From the NCBI GenBank assembly GCA_028248455.1, contig JAOKHV010000005.1, forward strand, positions 1-64,000: a stretch of DNA of 64,000 nucleotides, given 5' to 3'. The DNA comes from Ascidiaceihabitans sp. Lineage in GTDB: Bacteria > Pseudomonadota > Alphaproteobacteria > Rhodobacterales > Rhodobacteraceae. Below, in pieces: positions 35,170 to 44,065 of this stretch. The translations under genes and the position numbers were made by a program. Positions within the stretch are counted from its first letter, which is position 1, and the number at the start of each line of letters is the position of its first letter. The notes beneath the pieces were generated by a model that did no database searches, was not told the DNA's origin, and worked only from the letters and a program-made list of their open reading frames with translations.

Positions 35170-36654
35170 ATGCCCAAAACACGCCCTCATGTCGTCGTCA
35201 TCGGTGCTGGCATTGGCGGGCTATGCACGGCGCTGCGGCTGGCTCATGCGGGCGCACAGGTCACCGTTTTGGAACAACACAGTACAGTGGGTGGCAAAAT
35301 GCGCACCCTCCCCAGCATCGCAGGACCAGTGGATGCAGGCCCAACCGTTCTAACGTTGAAACATGTGTTTGACCACTTATTTACAAGCGTTGGCGCACGG
35401 CTGGGCGATCATGTGACCCTAACCCGCGAGGATATATTGGCGCGCCATTTTTGGGCTGATGGAACTACGCTAGATCTGATGGCAGACCCCGCGCAATCAC
35501 GCGCTAATGTGGCGAATGCCTTTGGGTCGCACGCAGCCAAGCAACTGGACCGCTTTACCAACCGCACCGCAAAACTTTTTGCAGCATTTGATGTGCCAAT
35601 GATGCAATCCCCAGCCCCATCTCTTGGTGCAGTGGCAGCAAAAGTCTTGCACAACCCGCAGCTGATCATGGCTATGGCCCCCCATCAATCACTGAAAACC
35701 GCGTTAAAATACGCCTTTGACGAGCCACGTTTGGGACAGCTTTTTGCCCGCTATGCCACCTATGTGGGCGGCATTCCTGAAAAGTCCCCTGCCCTCTTAT
35801 CGCTCATTGCGCATGCCGAAGCCCAAGGCGTCTGGCACGTCACTGGCGGTATGCATAGCCTTGCCGTTGCGATTGCTGATCTGGCGACGTCATTCGGTGC
35901 TACATTCCACTATGATACAACAGTCACCCGTATCGAGACCACAAACGGGCGCGTCGCAGCCGTGCATCATGGTACCAGCCGGACCATCGCCGATGCGGTC
36001 GTCTTTAATGGCGATCCCAACGCATTGCCGGCGCGATTGCTTGGCCCAGATGTCGCCAAAAGCACACCTGCAAAAACACCGCGCAGCTTGTCGGCTTATG
36101 TGTACGCCTTTGCCAGCACCCCCAGAGGTCTGCCGCTGGCCGCCCACAACGTTTTGTTCGCAGACGAACCATTGTGCGAATATGCGCCCCTGCGCAAAGG
36201 CGAGATTCAAACAGATCCTACCTTATACATCTGCGCCCAAGATCGGTTCGGCGGCAACACCCCAGCAGGACCAGAACGCTTCGAAATTATCCTGAACGCA
36301 CCACCAATACGCCACATCATCACACGTCACGCCACCGAAAGGAAAGCCTCATGTCTGACATTGATAGCAAACAAGCTGCACCACTTTGGCCTGACATTCA
36401 CACCGATGCCCAAGCTGGACAGCCTAACCACACCCCAGAACTTCAACCAGATGTTTCCAGCCTCCCACGGGTCACTTTACGGGCGATCCCCACATGGAAT
36501 GATGGCGGCGTTCAAACGGCCGACGGCACAGACCAGCACTACGGGGCTTTACCTGACAGGGGGCGGGGCACATCCGGGAGCGGGGGTGCCGATGGCAGCA
36601 CTCTCCGGCGCGCATGCGGCCGCGGCGATCATCAAGGACCTTTCTTTGATTTAG
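35170..36654 (+). CDS. crtD: Methoxyneurosporene (hydroxyneurosporene) dehydrogenase
   Basis: CrtD introduces the C3-C4 double bond during spheroidene synthesis. The 494-residue FAD enzyme begins with the dinucleotide fold VVVIGAGIGGLCTALRLAHAG (about residues 9-29) and ends with the desaturase-family signature LYLTGGGAHPGAGVPMA. AAAAGGAAG precedes ATG 35170. It is a paralogue of CrtI at 39078. crtC follows directly. Confidence 0.93.
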   Translation: MPKTRPHVVVIGAGIGGLCTALRLAHAGAQVTVLEQHSTVGGKMRTLPSIAGPVDAGPTVLTLKHVFDHLFTSVGARLGDHVTLTREDILARHFWADGTTLDLMADPAQSRANVANAFGSHAAKQLDRFTNRTAKLFAAFDVPMMQSPAPSLGAVAAKVLHNPQLIMAMAPHQSLKTALKYAFDEPRLGQLFARYATYVGGIPEKSPALLSLIAHAEAQGVWHVTGGMHSLAVAIADLATSFGATFHYDTTVTRIETTNGRVAAVHHGTSRTIADAVVFNGDPNALPARLLGPDVAKSTPAKTPRSLSAYVYAFASTPRGLPLAAHNVLFADEPLCEYAPLRKGEIQTDPTLYICAQDRFGGNTPAGPERFEIILNAPPIRHIITRHATERKASCLTLIANKLHHFGLTFTPMPKLDSLTTPQNFNQMFPASHGSLYGRSPHGMMAAFKRPTAQTSTTGLYLTGGGAHPGAGVPMAALSGAHAAAAIIKDLSLI

Positions 36655-36656
36655 AG

Positions 36657-37565
36657 GTGCCTGCTGGGGGTTACGCATGGTGGTACGTTGACGGGATAAG
36701 CGACGATGGGTTGCGGGCGGTTTCTGTGATCGGTTTTATCGGGTCAGTGTTTTCACCGTGGTACGCATGGTCGGGGCGCAACGATCCGGCCAACAACTGC
36801 TGCATCAATGTAGCTACATACGGGGCAGGGGGACGGTTCACCATGACCGATCGCGGACGGACAGCATTACGGCAAACTCCCGACATCCTGACCGTAGGCC
36901 CATCATCGATACGGTGGACGGGCGACCAACTCGTGATTGACATCGACGAAATATCGTCACCACCGCTAATCAGTCGGGTACGAGGGCAAATTACTGTAAC
37001 CCCTATAGCGCTCACAAATGTAGAGCTACCACTGACCGCAGATGGGGCCCATATCTGGAGGCCTTTTGCACCTACAAGCCGAATCAATGTGAACCTTGAG
37101 GCCAAAGGCTGGCAATTTGACGGACACGGATATTTCGACGCCAATTTCGGAACACGCCCGCTCGAAGACGACTTTAGTTATTGGACATGGGGGCGGTTCC
37201 CAACCTCTGCAGGATCAACCTGCTTTTACGATGCAACACGGCGGGACGGGACCAAATTAAACGCGGCTATGGCCTTTGGATCCGACGGAACGGCGCAGCA
37301 TATCAAGGCTCCTACACCGGTACCATTCAAACGGTCACTTTGGGCGCTACGACGCGAAACACCTGCAGATAAAGGGACAATAGCCCGACAAATCAAACCG
37401 ATGCTGGATGCGCCATTTTACAATCGAAGTGTTGTGGAAACCACTGTCAACGGGGAAACCGTCCAAGGGGTGTTTGAGGCTGTTGATTTGAACCGCTATG
37501 CTTCGCCGCTGTTAAAACCAATGCTGGCGTGCCGCGTGCCACGGCGCGCCCGCTGGACCTTTTAA
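36657..37565 (+). CDS. crtC: Hydroxyneurosporene synthase (carotenoid 1,2-hydratase)
   Basis: CrtC adds water across the terminal C1-C2 double bond of neurosporene or lycopene derivatives. The sequence from GYAWWYVDGISDDGLRAVS through IGSVFSPWYAWSG and CCINVATYG is the family core. No ATG is present in frame near the conserved N-terminus. The likely start is GTG 36657, two bases after the crtD stop, giving 302 residues, close to the usual length of about 280. Family-like residues FFDLE just before it leave the start uncertain. A frame reaching 36174 overlaps crtD and is rejected. The stop overlaps the tspO stop. Confidence 0.87.
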   Translation: MPAGGYAWWYVDGISDDGLRAVSVIGFIGSVFSPWYAWSGRNDPANNCCINVATYGAGGRFTMTDRGRTALRQTPDILTVGPSSIRWTGDQLVIDIDEISSPPLISRVRGQITVTPIALTNVELPLTADGAHIWRPFAPTSRINVNLEAKGWQFDGHGYFDANFGTRPLEDDFSYWTWGRFPTSAGSTCFYDATRRDGTKLNAAMAFGSDGTAQHIKAPTPVPFKRSLWALRRETPADKGTIARQIKPMLDAPFYNRSVVETTVNGETVQGVFEAVDLNRYASPLLKPMLACRVPRRARWTF

Positions 37566-38038
37566 TCAGACATGTCACGCGAAGCTTGATCGGGATTTAA
37601 TCGTGCAACCGATGCGTTCAACGCCGCAGCAACAGTGACCCATGCCATAAACGGCAAAAACCCAATGCCTGCCCAAAAATCAAGTTGGAACATCGTAATA
37701 GTACAGCCCAAAACGGCGAGCCATAGTGGACCCATCACCAACAGCGCGCCTCTCAATCGGCGCAATCCAAAAAAAACAGGTGTCCACAATGTAGAAAACG
37801 CAGCCTGCATCGCCCAGAATGCCATAGCATAACTGCTGCCCTCCATGCCCGCAACACGCGCACCCGCAAAAGAAATGCAAATGTAGATCGTGGTCCATGC
37901 AACGGGAAATGCCCAGTTGGGCGGGGTCCAGCGCGGCTTGGCCAATGCTTGATACCATGGGCCAGGTGAAAACATGGCCCCCGTGGCCCCTGCCCCAATA
38001 CAAGCCGCAAAAAAGATCGCAAATAATGTAATATCCAT
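37562..38038 (-). CDS. tspO: TspO/CrtK tryptophan-rich sensory protein
   Basis: TspO is a five-helix outer-membrane tetrapyrrole-binding regulator that in Rhodobacter represses photosynthesis genes under oxygen, acting with the AppA/PpsR circuit. The 158-residue product has the family motif KPRWTPPNWAFPVAWTTIY and many tryptophans. It lies downstream of crtB with a 23-base gap. Its stop codon interlocks with the crtC stop (overlap of four bases). Confidence 0.93.
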   Translation of the reverse strand: MDITLFAIFFAACIGAGATGAMFSPGPWYQALAKPRWTPPNWAFPVAWTTIYICISFAGARVAGMEGSSYAMAFWAMQAAFSTLWTPVFFGLRRLRGALLVMGPLWLAVLGCTITMFQLDFWAGIGFLPFMAWVTVAAALNASVARLNPDQASRDMSD

Positions 38039-38061
38039 GGAACGAGTTATAGGAGCAAAGC

Positions 38062-39081
38062 CTACTCTGCCGCCACCCCCGATTGATCACGCGCCTTAAG
38101 GGTCGCCATAATATCAACAAAAGCCGCTGCACGGCTTGACGGTAATTCAGGCGAAACATAGGACGCAGCGTCCACAAGGAACTTCACCTCGTCCAAGGGG
38201 CGGGCATAAATCACAGGCGATTTTGGCAAGATCACCGTGCCGACAGTGCGAACAGCAGCCAATCCGATCCGGGCAATCTTAGTCGCTTTTGTCGTGCGGG
38301 CGCGCATGCTGACACTGTCATAAGCGTTGCGGCGCACAGCGGCAGATATACCGTCATAAATATAGCGGGCTGCAAAAATTCCAGTTCGGGCTTGCAATGG
38401 CAAGGCACCGATGCCCGCTTCTGAGCGAATATACAGCCTGTGCGCCTCTGCCAGCAAATGACGGACTATGCGGCGAATATCTGGACTGGCCTGCGGATTG
38501 GCAAAGAAATCTTCAACACTGATACCCGCATCATCCAGCCAATCCGTTGGCAGGTAAATCCGGCTTGCACGGGCGTCCTCCCCCACATCGCGGGCGATAT
38601 TAGTTAGCTGCATAGCGACACCCAAATCACAGGCACGGGCCAAAGCATCGCGATTACGTACACGCATCAACACGCACATCATGGCACCCACGGCGGATGC
38701 AACACGGGCCGAATAGTCGCGCACCTCAGACAGAGTGGCATAACGGCGCTCCATTGCATCCCAAGCCAGTCCTTCAAGCAAGGCTTCAGGCAGTGCGCGC
38801 GGCATATCAAATTCAGCCACAATTGCAGCAAAGGCGCGGTCTTCTGGCGCATCGCAAGGCATGCCAGAATAAGCCAGATCCAGGCGGTTGCGCAGATCTA
38901 GAACCGCCCGTGCCTTGTTGTTGCCCTCGTCCACCTCATCATCGGCCAAGCGACAAAACGCATAAAGCGCCAGCGCAGGGTCGCGCACAGACGCTGGCAA
39001 CAGTTTAGATGCAGCATGAAACGACAAAGACCCTGTTCGGATCACATCACGACAATGGGCCAAATCTTTTGGGTCGATCAT
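38062..39081 (-). CDS. crtB: Phytoene synthase
   Basis: CrtB condenses two geranylgeranyl diphosphates into phytoene. The 339-residue protein shows the squalene/phytoene synthase metal motifs: DDEVD at residues 47-51, and DVGEDARASRIYLP in the second half. ATG 39081 overlaps the crtI stop by four bases, so both are translated from one message. It supplies the only visible entry to carotenoids in this window. Confidence 0.95.
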   Translation of the reverse strand: MIDPKDLAHCRDVIRTGSLSFHAASKLLPASVRDPALALYAFCRLADDEVDEGNNKARAVLDLRNRLDLAYSGMPCDAPEDRAFAAIVAEFDMPRALPEALLEGLAWDAMERRYATLSEVRDYSARVASAVGAMMCVLMRVRNRDALARACDLGVAMQLTNIARDVGEDARASRIYLPTDWLDDAGISVEDFFANPQASPDIRRIVRHLLAEAHRLYIRSEAGIGALPLQARTGIFAARYIYDGISAAVRRNAYDSVSMRARTTKATKIARIGLAAVRTVGTVILPKSPVIYARPLDEVKFLVDAASYVSPELPSSRAAAFVDIMATLKARDQSGVAAE

Positions 39082-40616
39082 TCGGCGGCTATCCTTTTCT
39101 TCTGAACCTCGAGCGCATCGGGAATCAGCTGAGAAACCACATCGGCACTGCCCACAACACCTGGCACACCAGCGCCGGGATGGGTGCCAGCGCCCACCAA
39201 AAACAGGCCCTTTGCCTCTTCTGAAATATTATGAGGGCGGAACCATGCACTTTGTAAAATACGCGGCTCTATCGAAAACCCTGATCCGTTAGGGGATAAA
39301 TACCTCTCAGCAAATGTCAGCGGTGTGAACACAGTTTCTGTCACGATTTTGTCGCGAAATCCTGGCATGATCTTATCGACATAGGCGGCCACCTTCTCGC
39401 GATAGATCGGTTCCTCAGCCTTCCAATCCACGGCATTGTCCCAACCGATATGCGGCACGGGCGACAAGACATAAAACGTATCATCCCCCGCAGGCGCAAC
39501 ACTGGGATCTGTTTTTGAAGGGCGGTGAATATAAAGGCTCATGTCATCGGGCAATTTGCCCCTCATGAAGATGTCTTTAAGCAAACCATTATAGCGCGGG
39601 CCCATCGCAATCGTATGGTGACCAACATCAGGCCATATATTCTTGGTGCCTTTGGTGCCGAAATACCAAACGTATAGCCCCATCGACCAACGGCTTTTCT
39701 TAAACCGCTTTGGCGTCCAACGCCGTTTGGACAGATTGCGCAACAGATGGGTGTATGTGTGACCCGCATCAGCATTGCTGACAATCACAGGGGCATGCAG
39801 TTTTTCTCCTCCCGTCAGGGTCACGCCCGTTGCGGCCCCCTCCACAACATTGATCTCGTCAACTTCTGCGCCCTGCCTGATGGTGCCACCTTGGGCGCGT
39901 ACAACATCCGCCATGGCATCTGCAATCGCCTGCACACCACCCATGGCGTAATGCACGCCAAATTCCTTTTCAAGATACCCCACCAGCGCGTACATTGATG
40001 TGACATGCATCGGGTCACCGCCAATAAACAACGGATGAAACGATAGCGCTTGGCGTAACTTTTCGTCCTTTACACAGGACTTTGCATATCCGTAAATTGA
40101 CCTGTCCGCGCGAAGTATTGCAAACTGAGGCAGCACTTTCACAGTTTCCCAAATCTTATGCATCGGCAGGGTCATCAGCCCTTCAAAGCCAACCCTATAA
40201 CGAGCCTTGCTGCCCCGTAGAAATTTCTCGTAACCCTTCACATCAGCGGGGTTGACCTTGGCAACCTCGGCCTTCATCGCATCGGTGTCACCCGTAGCCC
40301 GAAACGTTGTGCCATCTTGCCAGCGGATATCGTAAAACGGGTCAACGCGACGCAGATCAACATCCTTGTGAAAATCGCGGCCACACGCGGCCCACAGGTC
40401 TTCGTACAACTGCGGCACTGTGACAATCGTGGGCCCCAGATCAAAGCGGTGACCATCTTGGGTGATCGATGACCCGCGGCCCCCCGTCCTGTCCAAACGG
40501 TCCAGCACCGTAACGCGGTAGCCTTTGGCACCCAATCGCATGGCAGCCGCAAGACCACCAAGGCCAGCGCCAATCACAAGCGCCGTCGTATCATCAAGAG
40601 AAATAGAATCTTTCAT
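39078..40616 (-). CDS. crtI: Phytoene desaturase
   Basis: CrtI desaturates phytoene to neurosporene/lycopene. The 512-residue FAD protein has an N-terminal ALVIGAGLGGLAAAMRLGAKG fold and the C-terminal LFLVGAGTHPGAGVPGV signature of bacterial phytoene desaturases. ATG 40616 sits downstream of a promoter region with two PpsR operators shared with divergent crtA. It is the larger, first-acting paralogue of CrtD. Confidence 0.95.
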   Translation of the reverse strand: MKDSISLDDTTALVIGAGLGGLAAAMRLGAKGYRVTVLDRLDRTGGRGSSITQDGHRFDLGPTIVTVPQLYEDLWAACGRDFHKDVDLRRVDPFYDIRWQDGTTFRATGDTDAMKAEVAKVNPADVKGYEKFLRGSKARYRVGFEGLMTLPMHKIWETVKVLPQFAILRADRSIYGYAKSCVKDEKLRQALSFHPLFIGGDPMHVTSMYALVGYLEKEFGVHYAMGGVQAIADAMADVVRAQGGTIRQGAEVDEINVVEGAATGVTLTGGEKLHAPVIVSNADAGHTYTHLLRNLSKRRWTPKRFKKSRWSMGLYVWYFGTKGTKNIWPDVGHHTIAMGPRYNGLLKDIFMRGKLPDDMSLYIHRPSKTDPSVAPAGDDTFYVLSPVPHIGWDNAVDWKAEEPIYREKVAAYVDKIMPGFRDKIVTETVFTPLTFAERYLSPNGSGFSIEPRILQSAWFRPHNISEEAKGLFLVGAGTHPGAGVPGVVGSADVVSQLIPDALEVQKKRIAAE

Positions 40617-40635
40617 CGTATCCCAACGTTAGATG

Positions 40636-40653
40636 TGTCTAGTTTAGTTTACA
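40636..40653. promoter_or_regulatory. PpsR/CrtJ operator near crtI
   Basis: TGT-CTAGTTTAGTTT-ACA is an exact TGT-N12-ACA palindrome 20 bases upstream of crtI. It overlaps a candidate crtI -35 (TTGTAA on the - strand, 17 bases from TAACGT). Confidence 0.82.
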
Positions 40654-40691
40654 ACTTTATTGTCTATCGCCTTCACAAAGCTCAAAAGTTA

Positions 40692-40709
40692 TGTCAAATT
40701 TATCTGACA
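40692..40709. promoter_or_regulatory. PpsR/CrtJ operator near crtA
   Basis: TGT-CAAATTTATCTG-ACA is an exact palindrome 20 bases upstream of crtA. Its centre lies 56 bases from the crtI-side operator, so a loop between the two sites is possible. Confidence 0.82.
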
Positions 40710-40728
40710 TATACGGAGTCGACCAACT

Positions 40729-41424
40729 ATGACGCAAGTTGTTAGCATAAGTTTTTACCGCTTTTCATCGCGCCGGGCGCGGCTCTGGGCGTTGATGATG
40801 ATGGTTGGCGCACGGCTGGCCATAAGGCGGGTTCCTGATATTGGATTTTGGAAAATTTGCGGATCAGGCGGCGGCGTTGGGTTTACGCCAAGGATCAACA
40901 TCGATGTCTTCGCCATTCTGGCGACATGGCCAGATGAGGCAACAGCACACAAGCGCACCCTAAACACAGCCATCTTTAATCGCTATTCGGCACGGGCTTG
41001 TGAGACATGGACCGTCTATCTGCGCACCGATTCAGTGCGCGGCGAATGGGCAGGAAAATCACCCTTTGTTATCTCTAATACCGGGAAATCAGGCCCAATC
41101 GGAGTGCTGACACGGGCAACAATAAAACCCTCAATCCTGCGCCGGTTCTGGGCTCGTGTGCCTGATATATCCGAACGAATCGGCGGTGACCCCAACGTGT
41201 TGTTCAAAATTGGCATCGGGGAATCGCCGTTGTTTCAACAAATTACGTTCTCGCTCTGGCCCGACGCAGCAGCTGTTGCCAATTTCGCGCGCACAGGACA
41301 CCACGCAGAAGCAATCAAATCAGTACGGGCAGAAAAGTGGTTTCGCGAAGAATTATACGCACGCTTCACCCTTCTTTCAGACCACGGATCATGGGCAGAC
41401 GCCCCCTACTTGCAGCAAAGATAA
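40729..41424 (+). CDS. crtA: Spheroidene monooxygenase
   Basis: CrtA oxidises spheroidene to spheroidenone with O2, giving the red carotenoid typical of aerobically grown Rhodobacteraceae. The 231-residue product starts MTQVVSISFYRFSSRRARLWA, with the family segment GFWKICGSGGGVGFTPRINIDVFAILATW. A GGAG ribosome site precedes ATG 40729. It leads a crtA-bchI-bchD-bchO operon; only four bases separate it from bchI. Confidence 0.94.
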   Translation: MTQVVSISFYRFSSRRARLWALMMMVGARLAIRRVPDIGFWKICGSGGGVGFTPRINIDVFAILATWPDEATAHKRTLNTAIFNRYSARACETWTVYLRTDSVRGEWAGKSPFVISNTGKSGPIGVLTRATIKPSILRRFWARVPDISERIGGDPNVLFKIGIGESPLFQQITFSLWPDAAAVANFARTGHHAEAIKSVRAEKWFREELYARFTLLSDHGSWADAPYLQQR

Positions 41425-41428
41425 CGCC

Positions 41429-42433
41429 ATGAAACAGCCATTTCCATTCTCCGCCATCGTCGGGCAAACCGATATGAAACGCGCAATGACACTTACTGCG
41501 ATCGACCCATCTATCGGCGGTGTGCTGGTGTTCGGAGATCGAGGGACGGGAAAATCTACCGCCGTGCGTGCTCTTGCCGCACTTTTGCCGCCCATCAGGG
41601 CCGTCAAATCCTGTCCGGTCAACAGCGCACATCCGGATGATTGCCCCGATTGGGCAAACATCACGGACACCACTTTGGTCGATAGCCCAACACCTATGAT
41701 CGACCTACCCCTTGGGGCATCGGAGGACCGCGTCACAGGCGCACTTGATATAGAAAAAGCACTGACAAACGGCGAAAAATCATTCCAACCCGGGCTGCTA
41801 GCTGCCGCCAATCGAGGCTACCTTTACATCGATGAAGCAAACCTGCTCGAAGACCATATTGTCGACCTTCTGCTCGACGTGGCACAGTCCGGCGAAAACG
41901 TTGTCGAACGCGAGGGATTGTCCATTCGGCACGCCGCGCGCTTTGTGCTTGTTGGGTCTGGCAATCCCGAAGAAGGCGAACTGCGCCCACAGCTTCTCGA
42001 CCGCTTTGGACTGTCAGTTGATGTGGCTTCGCCCACTGACATCGAAGAACGGATAGAGGTCATCAAACGGCGTGATGCCTATGACAATGACTATGCCGCT
42101 TTCATGCTGCGCTGGCAGACCGAAGATGCGACGCTGCGCGATCAAATTCTGACCGCCAGACAAGTACTGAAAAAGCTGATAACGCCTGACAGTACCCTGC
42201 GCGACGTGGCCGAACTTTGCCTCAAACTAGGATCTGACGGGTTGCGCGGGGAACTGACCTTGCTCAAAGCTGCACGCGCCTATGCCGCCATGCGCAACGA
42301 CACCGCCCTCACCCGCAGCCATATTCGCGCCACCGCTCCGTTGGTGCTGTCGCACCGCCTGCGCCGCGATCCGTTGGACGACGCCGGATCAAGCGCGCGG
42401 GTCGCCCGTACGGTGGCAGAGGTTTTGGCCTAA
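41429..42433 (+). CDS. bchI: Magnesium chelatase ATPase subunit I
   Basis: BchI is the AAA+ motor of Mg-chelatase. The 334-residue protein has the Walker A GDRGTGKST at 36-44, Walker B YLYIDEANLL at 131-140 and the ring-forming sensor regions. ATG 41429 (MKQPFPFSAIVGQ) is the family start; an in-frame extension through crtA to 41156 is rejected. bchD starts on the next base after its stop. Confidence 0.96.
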   Translation: MKQPFPFSAIVGQTDMKRAMTLTAIDPSIGGVLVFGDRGTGKSTAVRALAALLPPIRAVKSCPVNSAHPDDCPDWANITDTTLVDSPTPMIDLPLGASEDRVTGALDIEKALTNGEKSFQPGLLAAANRGYLYIDEANLLEDHIVDLLLDVAQSGENVVEREGLSIRHAARFVLVGSGNPEEGELRPQLLDRFGLSVDVASPTDIEERIEVIKRRDAYDNDYAAFMLRWQTEDATLRDQILTARQVLKKLITPDSTLRDVAELCLKLGSDGLRGELTLLKAARAYAAMRNDTALTRSHIRATAPLVLSHRLRRDPLDDAGSSARVARTVAEVLA

Positions 42434-44065
42434 ATGACGCCATGGGATCGCAGCCAACTTGCGCTGGCTTTGCTGGCTCATGCGCCTGACGGACTGGGTG
42501 GGATTGTTGTTCGTGGACGGGCTGGTCCTGCCCGCGACGCCTTTGTCGCTACCGCTCAAAGCCTGATCGTGGACATGGGAAAAATCCACCCTGCAATGAC
42601 CAACGATGCGCTGGACGGGTCCATCGATTTGACAGCCACATTGGACGCTGGCCGGATCGTGGAACACGCAGGTTTATTGGGCCGCAACTCCCATTTTATG
42701 CTAGCCATGGCAGAACGCACACCACCTTATTTGGCAGCCCGCCTGAGCATGGCACTCGACGCTAACACGCTGCGCGGATTGATCGCATTGGACGAAGGAA
42801 TCGACGACGATGCTGTGCCTGTGACACTTTCCGACCGCATGGCCTTTTCCGTCACTCTTGATGATATCGCCGTGGCGGACATCACCGCCCCTATGTCGTT
42901 TCAATCAAACAAATCACCGATCAAACCGCCAACTGATTTGCCTGCCCAGCTTATCATTCTGGCGGACAGATTAGGCATAACATCGCTGCGGGCCCCTGTG
43001 TTTGCTCTGCGCACCGCAATCGCACATGCGACCCTCATGGGACGCGACGCAATCGCCGACGATGATATCACGGCCGCTGTCGCCTTGGTCTATGCCCACC
43101 GTACCACGCGGCTGCTGCAAGACGCGCCCAATCAACCTGCGACGAATGACGCCGCAGACCCGCCGACCCCATCGGACCCAAGCGAGAGCCCCGATATTCC
43201 CGACGACATGCTGCTTGACGCTGTCCTGTCTGCCTTACCCAAGGGGCTGTTGGATCAGCTTTCCGCTGGAACCACCAAGGGTGGCAAAGGGGCTGGCACT
43301 GGGCGTAAAATTATTGGCAACAGGCGGGGTCGCCCCCTGCCCGCACGCGATGGGACTGCACGGTCAAATAGTCGGATCGACTTGATGGCAACCCTACGCG
43401 CGGCCCTTCCGTGGCAAACGATCAGGCGCAAAGCGAAACCTGATCGCAAAGGCCCAATCATTTACCCCAGTGACCTCCGCGCAAAACGGTATCAAGACCT
43501 ATCTGACAGTTTGCTGGTCTTTGCGGTTGATGCCTCAGGCTCCGCCGCTTTTGCACGATTGAACGAGGCGAAGGGGGCCATTGAAATACTACTTGGTGAG
43601 GCATACGCGCGGCGCGATCACGTGGCGTTAATCGCCTTTCGGGGCACAACCGCAGAGGTCCTTTTGCCGCCCACACGCTCCTTGGTGCAAACTAAACGCC
43701 GCTTGGCGTCCCTTCCCGGAGGTGGCGGTACCCCCTTGGCAGCCGGCATAAATGCAGCCATTGATCTGGCAGAACAGGCCCGCAAACGCGGAAAAACCCC
43801 AACTGTTGTCACCCTGACCGATGGGCGCAGCAATGTGGCGCTGGACGGGACCGCCAATCGCACCGCAGCCGCTGCTGATGCTGTCGCTGCAGCGCAAAGG
43901 TTGGCCGCATCAAAATTGGACGCAATCATGATCGACACTGGCCAGCGCCCCGAACATGCCTTGCACCTTTTGGCTAAGACGATGGGCGCACATTACATTC
44001 CGCTTCCCCGCGCTGATGCCAAAAGTCTGTCAGATATTGTCACCACCACATTGCAGGCCAAGTAA
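42434..44065 (+). CDS. bchD: Magnesium chelatase subunit D
   Basis: BchD bridges BchI and BchH. The 543-residue protein has an N-terminal AAA-like domain with a degenerate P-loop, an acidic/proline-rich linker near residues 235-260 (PPTPSDPSESPDIPDD), and a C-terminal von Willebrand A domain with the metal motif DASGS at residues 366-370 plus TLTDGRSN. It abuts bchI and bchO without gaps, so the three are probably co-translated. Confidence 0.95.
   Translation: MTPWDRSQLALALLAHAPDGLGGIVVRGRAGPARDAFVATAQSLIVDMGKIHPAMTNDALDGSIDLTATLDAGRIVEHAGLLGRNSHFMLAMAERTPPYLAARLSMALDANTLRGLIALDEGIDDDAVPVTLSDRMAFSVTLDDIAVADITAPMSFQSNKSPIKPPTDLPAQLIILADRLGITSLRAPVFALRTAIAHATLMGRDAIADDDITAAVALVYAHRTTRLLQDAPNQPATNDAADPPTPSDPSESPDIPDDMLLDAVLSALPKGLLDQLSAGTTKGGKGAGTGRKIIGNRRGRPLPARDGTARSNSRIDLMATLRAALPWQTIRRKAKPDRKGPIIYPSDLRAKRYQDLSDSLLVFAVDASGSAAFARLNEAKGAIEILLGEAYARRDHVALIAFRGTTAEVLLPPTRSLVQTKRRLASLPGGGGTPLAAGINAAIDLAEQARKRGKTPTVVTLTDGRSNVALDGTANRTAAAADAVAAAQRLAASKLDAIMIDTGQRPEHALHLLAKTMGAHYIPLPRADAKSLSDIVTTTLQAK

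Noticed and set aside
36174..36656. In-frame N-terminal extension of crtC inside crtD
   Set aside because: The extension is low-complexity out-of-frame crtD sequence with no similarity to CrtC.
40661..40677. A TGT-N11-ACA sequence between crtI and crtA
   Set aside because: The spacer is one base short of the PpsR consensus; noted only as a possible weak site.
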